From Acidobacteriota bacterium (GTDB taxonomy: Bacteria > Acidobacteriota > Terriglobia > Terriglobales > Acidobacteriaceae), in NCBI GenBank assembly GCA_016196065.1, contig JACPYL010000010.1, positions 1,364,001 to 1,428,000 on the forward strand: 64,000 nt of DNA. The letters run 5' to 3'. Position 1 is the stretch's first letter, and every line of letters begins with the position of its first letter. Of this stretch, positions 26,465 to 33,572 are shown piece after piece. Under the pieces are notes generated by a model, which did not search any database, was not told the origin of the DNA, and worked only from the letters and a program-made list of their open reading frames with translations. The translations under genes were made by a program, and so were the position numbers.

Positions 26465-26803
26465 ATGATCAAAATTGAAGCAATCATTCAGCCCAATCGA
26501 TTCGAGACCGTAAAGGAAGCCCTGATGGAAATTGGTGTCGAGGGCATGACAGTCTCCGAGGTTCGCGGGCACGGCCGACAAAAAGGCCACACCGAGAAGT
26601 ACCGTGGACGTGAATATGATGTCGATCTTTTGCCAAAAATCAAGATCGAACTCGTCCTCGAAGACAAACTGGCGGACGGCGCGGTCGACGCCATAATCCA
26701 GAACGCTTCCACCGGGAAGATCGGCGACGGCAAGATCTTTCTGTCGAAAGTGGACGAAGTGATCCGCATCCGCAATCAGGAACGCGGTGTGGCGGCGTTG
26801 TAG
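26465..26803 (+). CDS. glnK: P-II nitrogen regulatory protein
   Basis: Trimeric signal protein of 112 residues that senses ATP/ADP and 2-oxoglutarate and regulates Amt and nitrogen enzymes. The start at 26465 (MIKIEAIIQPNRFETVKEAL) gives the normal length; the longer open frame begins inside amt. Tyr51 in the T-loop (YRGREYDVDLLPK), the uridylylation site, is conserved, as is the B-loop TGKIGDGKIF with the C-terminal signature (VIRIRNQERG). Adjacent to amt, so named glnK rather than glnB; sequence alone does not separate the two. Confidence 0.96.
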   Translation: MIKIEAIIQPNRFETVKEALMEIGVEGMTVSEVRGHGRQKGHTEKYRGREYDVDLLPKIKIELVLEDKLADGAVDAIIQNASTGKIGDGKIFLSKVDEVIRIRNQERGVAAL

Positions 26804-26819
26804 TGCCAGTGTCTTATGG

Positions 26820-26835
26820 GGAGCGGGGACGCTCC
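26820..26835 (+). terminator. Hairpin after glnK
   Basis: A 6-bp stem (GGAGCG / CGCTCC with a GGGA tetraloop) 16 bp past the glnK stop; a T-run (ATTTTT) comes only 17 bp later. It may end the amt-glnK transcript, though it is weak as an intrinsic terminator. Confidence 0.35.
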
Positions 26836-26893
26836 AGGTCGCGCGTCCTCGCATTTTTGCAACTCTTGAGGCCAGGTCACGGAAGCAGGCAAT

Positions 26894-27919
26894 TCATTCG
26901 GCCGGTCCGTAATAGCCCTTCCGCGCGTAGATCCGGACTTTACTTTCAGGCGGCGGCCCCATGAAATGAATTTTCACCTTCCGCCACTTGCCATCTCGAC
27001 TTCGATTGCTCGGGTAATAACCAAGCACGTATTGATTGCGCAGTTCCAGGCTGATTTGATTGACGGAGCGGGAGAGGTCCGTCGAGTCGTGTACCGAAAA
27101 AACTCGCCCTCCCGTGATCGATGTGACCTCATCAAGTTGGAGGGGACCGACTCTTTCCTCGTGCCGGGTTGCATATCGGTTGAATATGCCGATGGCATAC
27201 ACCTGCACATCGGCTTCTTTCAGCAGCGCTTTCAACTCCGACTCGCTATGCCGGCTGTGATTGTCACCACCGTCGGATATCACCACCATTGCTTTTCTCT
27301 GATGATGTGCTTTCTTCAGTTCCTCGATGCCCAGGACCATGCCATCCCAGAGCGCGGTTGCTCCGTTCGGTTCGAGTGGTCCCGTGACCCGCCGGATGTC
27401 ATCGGTGGAATCGCCAAACTGCAACGCGATGCGAGGCGTGTCACCCACTACGATCATCCCGAAATCATCGAGTGGATTGGACGTATCGACAAGATCAGCA
27501 AAAGCGTTTCGGGCTTTCTGGATATTCCCGGCCATACTCCCGCTCGCATCCAGAACCACTACCCACGATATCGGTTCGTCGACGCTGGAAACGTATTTGA
27601 TGACTTGAGGATGCTTGTCGTCTATGACCGCAAAATTCGACGCGGCCAGTCCGGTGATTGCGCGATCAGCGTGATCGAGTACGGTGACGTTGACCATCAC
27701 GAGGTCGACGTCGGCCCGGAGGGCGTGCTCTTTGGGAAGCCGGGCAGTGGAGTCGGAACTCGGAAGGACGTGTGCTTCATTGATTCCGATTTGTCCAACC
27801 ACACAAATGGGGACAGCGAGTAGCGCAACCGAGAAAAACAGAAAACGTTGCAGGGTGCTGCGGATAGAGATTTTGAATGGATGGAAAATGTCCGGTTGAC
27901 GTGCAATTGAGGACGACAT
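26894..27919 (-). CDS. Secreted VWFA-related protein (acidobacterial type)
   Basis: A 341-residue exported protein with a von Willebrand factor A domain. The start at 27919 (MSSSIARQ) is preferred because the hydrophobic signal (FLFFSVALLAVPICVVG) then lies close to the N-terminus; Met codons 18 and 81 bp further upstream are alternatives. The N-terminal half has the family's strand pattern (VDLVMVNVTVLDHADRAITGLAASNFAVIDD), followed by the VWA domain with a MIDAS motif DASGSM, and a Thr and Asp later (GATALWDG, VISDGGDN). This is the 'VWFA-related Acidobacterial domain' type of protein; its function is unknown, probably protein or matrix binding outside the cell. Confidence 0.88.
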   Translation of the reverse strand: MSSSIARQPDIFHPFKISIRSTLQRFLFFSVALLAVPICVVGQIGINEAHVLPSSDSTARLPKEHALRADVDLVMVNVTVLDHADRAITGLAASNFAVIDDKHPQVIKYVSSVDEPISWVVVLDASGSMAGNIQKARNAFADLVDTSNPLDDFGMIVVGDTPRIALQFGDSTDDIRRVTGPLEPNGATALWDGMVLGIEELKKAHHQRKAMVVISDGGDNHSRHSESELKALLKEADVQVYAIGIFNRYATRHEERVGPLQLDEVTSITGGRVFSVHDSTDLSRSVNQISLELRNQYVLGYYPSNRSRDGKWRKVKIHFMGPPPESKVRIYARKGYYGPAE

Positions 27920-28075
27920 GGCCCCTACATTGACCATCAGACTCTTCTGGGCATAATCGTACTCCAGAATAACGCTATACCTATGCGATAGGCACGTCAC
28001 GACTCAAGATGCTCACCAGCAGGGAATCGGTACTGTAGGAGATACGCCGGTGCGTCGGAGTCTTTACCCTGGGCT

Positions 28076-28122
28076 GCCGAGAGGAGGTGAAGGTTGTCAA
28101 TCCCTTCAGTGCTCCTCTCGGC
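28076..28122 (-). terminator. Long hairpin downstream of RND pump gene
   Basis: An 11-bp outer stem (GCCGAGAGGAG / CTCCTCTCGGC) with an inner TGAAGG/CCTTCA stem, 11 bp past the pump's stop on the - strand. There is no U-run. It probably ends the efflux transcript before the VWFA gene. Confidence 0.45.
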
Positions 28123-28133
28123 GGCAGGTTTTG

Positions 28134-31100
28134 CTACGCTGCCGTTTCAGCCGCCTCCGGCAACAGGTCTTCCATCGCAGATTCCTTTTTTGACTCCGCG
28201 ACGTGCGTCCGAGCTACGAGTACATAGATCGACGGCACCACGAACAGCGTGAATAGAGTCCCGATGATCATGCCGCTGACCAGCATGATACCGATGCTAT
28301 TTCTCGCTCCGGCTCCCGGGCCCTTCGCGAGGACGAGCGGGAAGTGACCGATCACCGTGGCGGCTGTTGTCATCAGAATCGGCCTTAGCCTGGTGCTGGC
28401 CGCTTCAATGACTGCCGACAGCTTGCTTAGACCGGTCTCCTGCAGGTGATTGGCAAACTCCACAATCAGGATGCCATTCTTCGACACCAATCCCACCAGC
28501 GTGATCAGGCCGACCTGACTGTAAATATTGAGCGTGGTGAGTCCCAGGAAAGAGAACATCAACGCACCAGAAATTGCGAGAGGCACGGAGCCAACCAGAA
28601 TGATGAACGGATCGCGGAAGCTCTCGAATTGTGCGGCCAGAACGAGATAGATCAGCACGGCGGATAACAGGAACGTTCCGAGGAACTTGCTGCCTTCCAC
28701 ACGAAGCTGGCGTGACTCGCCTGCGTAATCAACCGTGAAACCTTGTGGCAGGATCGTCTTGGCTTCCGATTCCAGGAATCCTAGCGCCTTGTCGAGAGGT
28801 ACGTTCGGCGGGATCACGCCTTGAATGGTCACGGCGTTGAGTTGCTGAAATTTCTTCAGTTCTCTTGGTTCGGTAGTGGTCTTAACCGTAGCGAACGTGG
28901 ACAGCGGTACGAGCTTGTCCGCGGATCCCTTGACGTAGATCTTCGAGAGCTGATCCGGAGTCAGGCGTTCCGCGCGCTTGATCTGCGGGATCACCTTGTA
29001 GCTCCGGCCCTGAATGCTGAACCGGTTTACGTAGTCGCCACCCAGCATGGTCGATAGATCCTGCCCTGCCTGGGTCAGGTCGACTCCCTGCGATCGGAGC
29101 TTGTCGCGATCAAAGACGACCTCGGCCTGGGGCTGGTCGAACTTCAAGTCGGCGTCGGCAAAAATAAACAGGCCACTGGCGAACGCTTTTTGCACGAGCT
29201 GTTTCGCAAAGGCGTCGAGCTGTCTTGGTTCCATCGCCGAAGTAATCACGAATTCAACCGGGTAGTTTCCACCGCCGGGTAGCGGAGGCGGCGTCAGGGG
29301 GATCACCCGTATCCCGGGAATTTTCGACAACGGCCCAACGGACTGTACCAGCAGTTGTTGCGCAGTCTTGGTGCGCTGGCTCCACGGCTTAGTGACCATG
29401 CCGCCGAACCCGCCGGTCGGAGATGTGATCTGGAAAACACTCGCGCTTTCAGGGAACGAGTGGTACACGTCATAGACCTGCTGCGTGAACAAGTTCGTCT
29501 GATCGATCGTCGAGTTTGCGGATCCCTGGATCACTCCGAAAACTACACCTTGGTCTTCAGCAGGCGCCAACTCGCGCTGCGAGAACATGTAGAAGGGAAC
29601 GATCAGCACAACCACAATCGCCCAAACCACGAGAACGACGGGGCGATATTGCAGTGTTCCAGCGAGAGTTCGGGAATAGGCATTGCGTACTATCTCGAAG
29701 TGGCGATTGATCATGCCCGCGAAGCCACGGTTGTTGTCGCCGGCTCGGAGCAGCTTGGACCCCATCATGGGTGACAAAGTCAGGGCGACGATGCCCGACA
29801 CAATCACCGCTCCCGCCAGCGTGAACGCGAACTCCCGGAAGAGAGCTCCCGTCAGGCCGCCCTGAATTCCGACTGGTGCGTATACCGCCGCCAGCGTAAT
29901 GGTCATCGCAATAATCGGTCCAACTAATTCGCGGGCCGCATCTTTGGCCGCTTGTATCGACGTCTTGCCCATCTGCAGATGGCGCTCGACGTTTTCGACG
30001 ATCACGATCGCGTCGTCGACAACCAACCCGACCGAGAGCACGATCGCTAGGAGCGTCAGCAGGTTGATGGTGAAGCCTGCCACCAGCATTAAGAAGACCG
30101 CGCCAATCAACGAAATCGGAATGGCGATCACCGGAATCAGAACCGACCGGAACGATCCGAGGAACAGGAAGATGACAACAACCACAATCAGTAACGTCTC
30201 AGTGAGAGTGCTGAGCACTTCGTCGATGGCGTCCTGAATGTAGGCAGTCGAATCGTAAGGAACGCCGACCTTCATGCCCGGAGGCAATTGCGCCTCGATC
30301 TCCGGCAATGTCGCTCGGACTTTCTTGATCACATCCAGCGAGTTTGCCGTGGGCAGGACCCAGACGCCCATGAACGTCGCGGTTTCTCCGTTGAAGCGAA
30401 CGTCTTGCTCGTAATTCTGTGCGCCCAGGACGACGTCGGCAATTTCGCCGAGTCGGACGACGACTCCTTTGTCTTCCTTAACGACGAGTTGGCGGAACTC
30501 ATCTGCCGTCCGCAGATCAGTGTTGGCGATAAGGTTCACCGACACCATCGATCCCTTTGTTTGACCGAGTGCAGACAGGTGGTTGTTTTTCGACAGCGCG
30601 TCGCGCACCGCAGAAGCGGAAATGCCGAGTGCTGCCATCTTGTCGGGCTTCAGCCAGATTCGCATCGCAAACGTGCGATCGCCGAGAATGTCGGCGCGCT
30701 GGACGCCGCTGACCGCGCTCAGCTTGGGCTGCACGACGCGCGTCAGATAGTCGGTAATCTGATTTTGGTCCAAACTTGCGGACGAAAAGCCGAGATACAT
30801 CGCGGCAAACTGGTTATCCGCAGTTTGCAGGTCGATCACGGGCGCCTGCGACTCCGGCGGCAGATCATTGCGCACCTGCGCCAGCTTTGCCTGGATCTGC
30901 GTCAGCGCGGCGTTCGTGTCGTAGTTGAGCTTCAGATGCACGGTGATCGTGCTCAAGCTCTGCGCGCTCGACGACTCCATGTAGTCGATACCGTCGGCGC
31001 TCGCGATCACGCGCTCCAAGGGCGTCGTGATGAATCCGCGAACCAGGTCCGCGTTCGCGCCAACGTACACGGTCGTCACCTGCACCACGGCGATGTCGCT

Positions 31101-31217
31101 GCGCGGGTACTGACGAACGCTCAGCGAACGAATGGCCTGGAGCCCGGCAATCACGATCACCAGGTTTACGACAATCGCCAGGACCGGCCGCTTAACAAAA
31201 AGATCGGTGAACTTCAT
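28134..31217 (-). CDS. RND multidrug efflux transporter, HAE1/AcrB type
   Basis: Inner-membrane proton-driven drug exporter, 1027 residues, normal for AcrB/MexB proteins. The first helix (FVKRPVLAIVVNLVIVIAGL), two large periplasmic loops and twelve membrane segments can be followed. The proton-relay aspartates are in helix 4 (SVGLVVDDAIVIVENVERHL), and the family's FREFAFTLAGAVIVSG and KNGILIVEFAN motifs are intact. The ATG follows the adaptor's TAA directly. No TolC-like outer-membrane gene is in the window. The substrate is unknown. The pump lies downstream of a STAS/sigma-like pair with a sigma-54 promoter, which may be its regulators. Confidence 0.96.
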   Translation of the reverse strand: MKFTDLFVKRPVLAIVVNLVIVIAGLQAIRSLSVRQYPRSDIAVVQVTTVYVGANADLVRGFITTPLERVIASADGIDYMESSSAQSLSTITVHLKLNYDTNAALTQIQAKLAQVRNDLPPESQAPVIDLQTADNQFAAMYLGFSSASLDQNQITDYLTRVVQPKLSAVSGVQRADILGDRTFAMRIWLKPDKMAALGISASAVRDALSKNNHLSALGQTKGSMVSVNLIANTDLRTADEFRQLVVKEDKGVVVRLGEIADVVLGAQNYEQDVRFNGETATFMGVWVLPTANSLDVIKKVRATLPEIEAQLPPGMKVGVPYDSTAYIQDAIDEVLSTLTETLLIVVVVIFLFLGSFRSVLIPVIAIPISLIGAVFLMLVAGFTINLLTLLAIVLSVGLVVDDAIVIVENVERHLQMGKTSIQAAKDAARELVGPIIAMTITLAAVYAPVGIQGGLTGALFREFAFTLAGAVIVSGIVALTLSPMMGSKLLRAGDNNRGFAGMINRHFEIVRNAYSRTLAGTLQYRPVVLVVWAIVVVLIVPFYMFSQRELAPAEDQGVVFGVIQGSANSTIDQTNLFTQQVYDVYHSFPESASVFQITSPTGGFGGMVTKPWSQRTKTAQQLLVQSVGPLSKIPGIRVIPLTPPPLPGGGNYPVEFVITSAMEPRQLDAFAKQLVQKAFASGLFIFADADLKFDQPQAEVVFDRDKLRSQGVDLTQAGQDLSTMLGGDYVNRFSIQGRSYKVIPQIKRAERLTPDQLSKIYVKGSADKLVPLSTFATVKTTTEPRELKKFQQLNAVTIQGVIPPNVPLDKALGFLESEAKTILPQGFTVDYAGESRQLRVEGSKFLGTFLLSAVLIYLVLAAQFESFRDPFIILVGSVPLAISGALMFSFLGLTTLNIYSQVGLITLVGLVSKNGILIVEFANHLQETGLSKLSAVIEAASTRLRPILMTTAATVIGHFPLVLAKGPGAGARNSIGIMLVSGMIIGTLFTLFVVPSIYVLVARTHVAESKKESAMEDLLPEAAETAA

Positions 31218-32345
31218 TTAGCTGTCCTCAGGCTTGGGAGCCGGATTGTTTCCAGGTTGAACCTTGTTGTTGACCAGAACGGCAGCGCCATTGCGAAGCT
31301 TGAACACGCCCGAGGTCACCACTTCGTCTCCGGCCTTGATGCCCGAAATGACTGCGACCTGATCGCCGCGGGATGCCCCGACTTTCACGAACTGCTGACG
31401 CACGCCGCGGTAGGTCTGACCTTTTGGATCTTTCAAGTCGGTGATGACATAAACCGAGTCGCCGTAGGGCGCATAGCTGATCGCGGAGGTCGGTAACGCA
31501 ATCACCGGTTGCGGCGCGCCCAACGCCACTTCTATTTGGACGAACATTCCCGGTTTCAGCTTGCCGTCAGGATTCGAAAGCGTAGCCTGCACCTGGATGT
31601 TGCGGGTTGTTTCGTCGACCACCGAATCCACTGCAGTGACACGGCCAAGGAACGCCTGACCGGCAATATCTTCGGTCGTGACACGCAGAGTGCGTCCCGC
31701 CCGAATCTGGCTGGCGGATTGTTGCGGAACGCCGAAGTTTACATAAATTGGATTCAGCGATTGCAGAGGAACAATTGCCCCGCCACCAGCGAGATACTGG
31801 CCAAGATTCACCTTGCGAATGCCGAGAACGCCTGAGAAAGGTGCGCGGATCGTCTTGCGCGCGATCGTGGCGCGGATTTCCGCTACGTTGGCGATCGTCG
31901 ATTTTTGCTGTGCGGTTGCCTGGTCATACTCCATTCGCGAGATGACGCCGGCCTTTACCAGACCGTCCATTCTGTCGTAATTGACTTTCGCCAGTTCGCG
32001 CTGCGCCTCGAGAGAAGCGAGCTGCGCGTGTTCCTGACGTGTGTCCAATTCGACCAGCACATCTCCCTGGTGAACGGCCTGGCCGGATTCGAACGTGATT
32101 TTGTCGACGATTCCCGGGAGATCAGCACTAACCGTGACCCCGTGGACGGCTTCGACAGTACCGATCATGCTCAAAGATCCAGCCCATTGCTCCTGGCTGG
32201 CAACCAGGCTTGTTACAGCGGTCGGGGGCGGTTGAAAGGAGGAGCCAGCTGCGATCGCTGTCTGAACTTGCTTGAATTTGACGAAGCCAAGGGCTGTGAT
32301 CAGAACCAACATCACCGCCACCGTCAGGATCATTCTTCTTGCCAT
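31218..32345 (-). CDS. RND efflux periplasmic adaptor (membrane fusion protein)
   Basis: Adaptor of 375 residues linking the RND pump to an outer-membrane channel. It has an N-terminal anchor (ILTVAVMLVLITALGF), a lipoyl half (VSADLPGIVDKITFESGQAVHQGDVLVELD), an alpha-helical hairpin (LASLEAQRELAKVNYDRMDGLV...AEIRATIARK), the second lipoyl half (IRAPFSGVLGIRKVNLGQYL), and beta-barrel and membrane-proximal domains to the end. AAGAGG precedes the ATG at a suitable distance. There is no lipobox cysteine, so it is a membrane-anchored rather than lipid-anchored form. It is followed without gap by the pump gene. Confidence 0.95.
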   Translation of the reverse strand: MARRMILTVAVMLVLITALGFVKFKQVQTAIAAGSSFQPPPTAVTSLVASQEQWAGSLSMIGTVEAVHGVTVSADLPGIVDKITFESGQAVHQGDVLVELDTRQEHAQLASLEAQRELAKVNYDRMDGLVKAGVISRMEYDQATAQQKSTIANVAEIRATIARKTIRAPFSGVLGIRKVNLGQYLAGGGAIVPLQSLNPIYVNFGVPQQSASQIRAGRTLRVTTEDIAGQAFLGRVTAVDSVVDETTRNIQVQATLSNPDGKLKPGMFVQIEVALGAPQPVIALPTSAISYAPYGDSVYVITDLKDPKGQTYRGVRQQFVKVGASRGDQVAVISGIKAGDEVVTSGVFKLRNGAAVLVNNKVQPGNNPAPKPEDS

Positions 32346-32483
32346 AATTACCTCTTGAGATCGACTGCGAGAATTACTGTCATCTACCTACTCGTCGAAT
32401 AGACATCCATCAAATCGACAAAGACCCAATATCTTCTTGAGTTGTAACAATCGCTTTTTTGCGCCCGTCTGCGGATATCTGAA

Positions 32484-33056
32484 TCAAGCCGTCTGCGCCA
32501 ACAAGCGTGGTGCTGTGAGGAGGTCGACTGCAACAGGAGTAGCCCCATGCTCCTGGTTGCCGCCAAACGACGCCATTTTCAAAAGTGCATGCGCTCGCGC
32601 CCGCACAATGTCCCGCCGGGAACATCGCAGTAGCGTTTTGCAGTCCTGGTCGGAGTGCCGCTCCAGCACAGACATAACAAACACAAACCTCTCGAATACA
32701 GTCAGCTGGAACACTCCACTGAGGAGTGAGGGAGAGCTAGATGCCTCCGGTCCGTTTTCCGGGGAACTCGGCGCTACTGGGACATTTTGTTGCTGGTTCG
32801 GTTGAATCAGCCGGATCGCATTCTGGACAATCGCACGGCGCGCCCAGGACGCGGCCCATTCCTTAAATATCCGATTCGCGCCCGCGCAATCCTCCAGGCC
32901 GGAAACAAAGCATTGTTCGGCGATAGTCGGATTGGCCGTAAGCAAAAAGGACAACTGGTATAGCCCGCTCATCTGTGTATTGAAGATCCGGCAAAAATCG
33001 CTCCCTATCGCGTAGGGTGTCGCCGAAACTCTGGAGGATTGCAACGCCAGTGTCAT
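32484..33056 (-). CDS. Sigma-70-like regulator of unknown role
   Basis: A 190-residue cytoplasmic protein. Tandem ATGs at 33059 and 33056 follow GGGAGG; 33056 has the better spacing, and the open frame further upstream overlaps the STAS-like gene. The N-terminal half (FCRIFNTQMSGLYQLSFLLTANPTIAEQCFVSGLEDC) resembles sigma region 2 helices with the 'L-x-x-x-F-LLT-x-x-x-AE' pattern. The C-terminal part (TVFERFVFVMSVLERHSDQDCKTLLRCSRRDIVRARAHAL) resembles region 4 with a helix-turn-helix. Between them is a Pro/Gln/Ser-rich linker. Similar proteins are frequent in Acidobacteria; whether they bind RNA polymerase is not known to me. It is in an operon with the STAS-like gene (gap ~26 bp). Confidence 0.6.
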   Translation of the reverse strand: MTLALQSSRVSATPYAIGSDFCRIFNTQMSGLYQLSFLLTANPTIAEQCFVSGLEDCAGANRIFKEWAASWARRAIVQNAIRLIQPNQQQNVPVAPSSPENGPEASSSPSLLSGVFQLTVFERFVFVMSVLERHSDQDCKTLLRCSRRDIVRARAHALLKMASFGGNQEHGATPVAVDLLTAPRLLAQTA

Positions 33057-33082
33057 CATGCCTCCCTTGGGAATTGGTGCTT

Positions 33083-33397
33083 TCACTCGACCGGTTGCTT
33101 CGCTTTGACTGCAAAATGCCCGCGACACTTGTGGGACAGCTGTTTCAATACGTACCGGGTGAGCACTCCGCAACAAGAGAACTTCGCACCTTCTCTCATC
33201 AACTTCAGGAGTTCATCCTCTCCCTCGCGCCCGATCACGGTCGCATTCGTCAGATCGATGACGAGTTTGCGTCCGTCAAGATGCGCATTCGCGTCCCGCC
33301 ATGTCCGGCTCAGTTCGCCGACCCATGGTTGAATGAGTTTCCCCTCCACGAGCAACCGGCGCTCGGAAGGTTTATTGATGGTTGAGATTTTCAGCAT
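33083..33397 (-). CDS. STAS-like domain protein
   Basis: A small cytoplasmic protein of 104 residues from the ATG at 33397 (MLKISTINKPSERRLLVEGKL). The strand-helix order and VIDLTNATVIGREGEDELLKLMREGAKF fit the STAS fold of anti-anti-sigma factors. The serine or threonine that is phosphorylated in SpoIIAA-type proteins (in 'DSSG') is replaced by Gly-Arg-Glu-Gly, so partner switching through that phosphate is not expected. A sigma-54 promoter lies immediately upstream (33419-33435), with an mRNA leader of only about 12 nt and no clear ribosome site. It is followed by the sigma-like gene, suggesting a small regulatory pair. Confidence 0.65.
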   Translation of the reverse strand: MLKISTINKPSERRLLVEGKLIQPWVGELSRTWRDANAHLDGRKLVIDLTNATVIGREGEDELLKLMREGAKFSCCGVLTRYVLKQLSHKCRGHFAVKAKQPVE

Positions 33398-33418
33398 TGC
33401 GCGAGAACACTTCGACAG

Positions 33419-33435
33419 TTGCAATACGCGGGCCA
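33419..33435 (-). promoter_or_regulatory. Sigma-54 promoter of the STAS/sigma-like operon
   Basis: On the - strand TGGCCCGCGTATTGCA keeps the invariant GG (-24) and GC (-12) with exactly 10 bp between them, matching TGGCACG-N4-TTGCA at all but one specified base. The predicted start is near 33409, just before the ATG at 33397. TGTCGA repeats lie 95-125 bp upstream and the sigma-54 activator gene ends 140 bp upstream. Confidence 0.7.
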
Positions 33436-33504
33436 CGTTGACAGAGATTTAAGTGGACGTAAGCGAATGAAAAATCAGGGGATCGTGCGCTGTTGATTGG
33501 CAAG

Positions 33505-33533
33505 TGTCGAAAAGTGTCGACCGACAGTGTCGA
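33505..33533. promoter_or_regulatory. Triple TGTCGA repeat, likely enhancer site
   Basis: Three TGTCGA copies at 33505, 33515 and 33528, the middle one forming TGTCG-AC-CGACA with its neighbour. They lie about -95 to -124 from the predicted sigma-54 start, the normal distance for an activator-binding enhancer. The same hexamer forms a palindrome at 35746-35762 upstream of the other sigma-54 promoter. Confidence 0.6.
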
Positions 33534-33572
33534 ACTAGCCCTACCCGCGGATTAGAGTTGTGTTGGCACGCA

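Noticed and set aside
26966-27823. 285-codon + strand frame opposite the VWFA gene
   Set aside because: Antisense shadow of a recognised domain; no ribosome site or family features.
30288-31496. 402-codon open frame antisense to the RND genes
   Set aside because: It lies wholly opposite strong transporter genes, has a His/Arg-rich composition typical of antisense frames in GC-rich DNA, and shows no domain.
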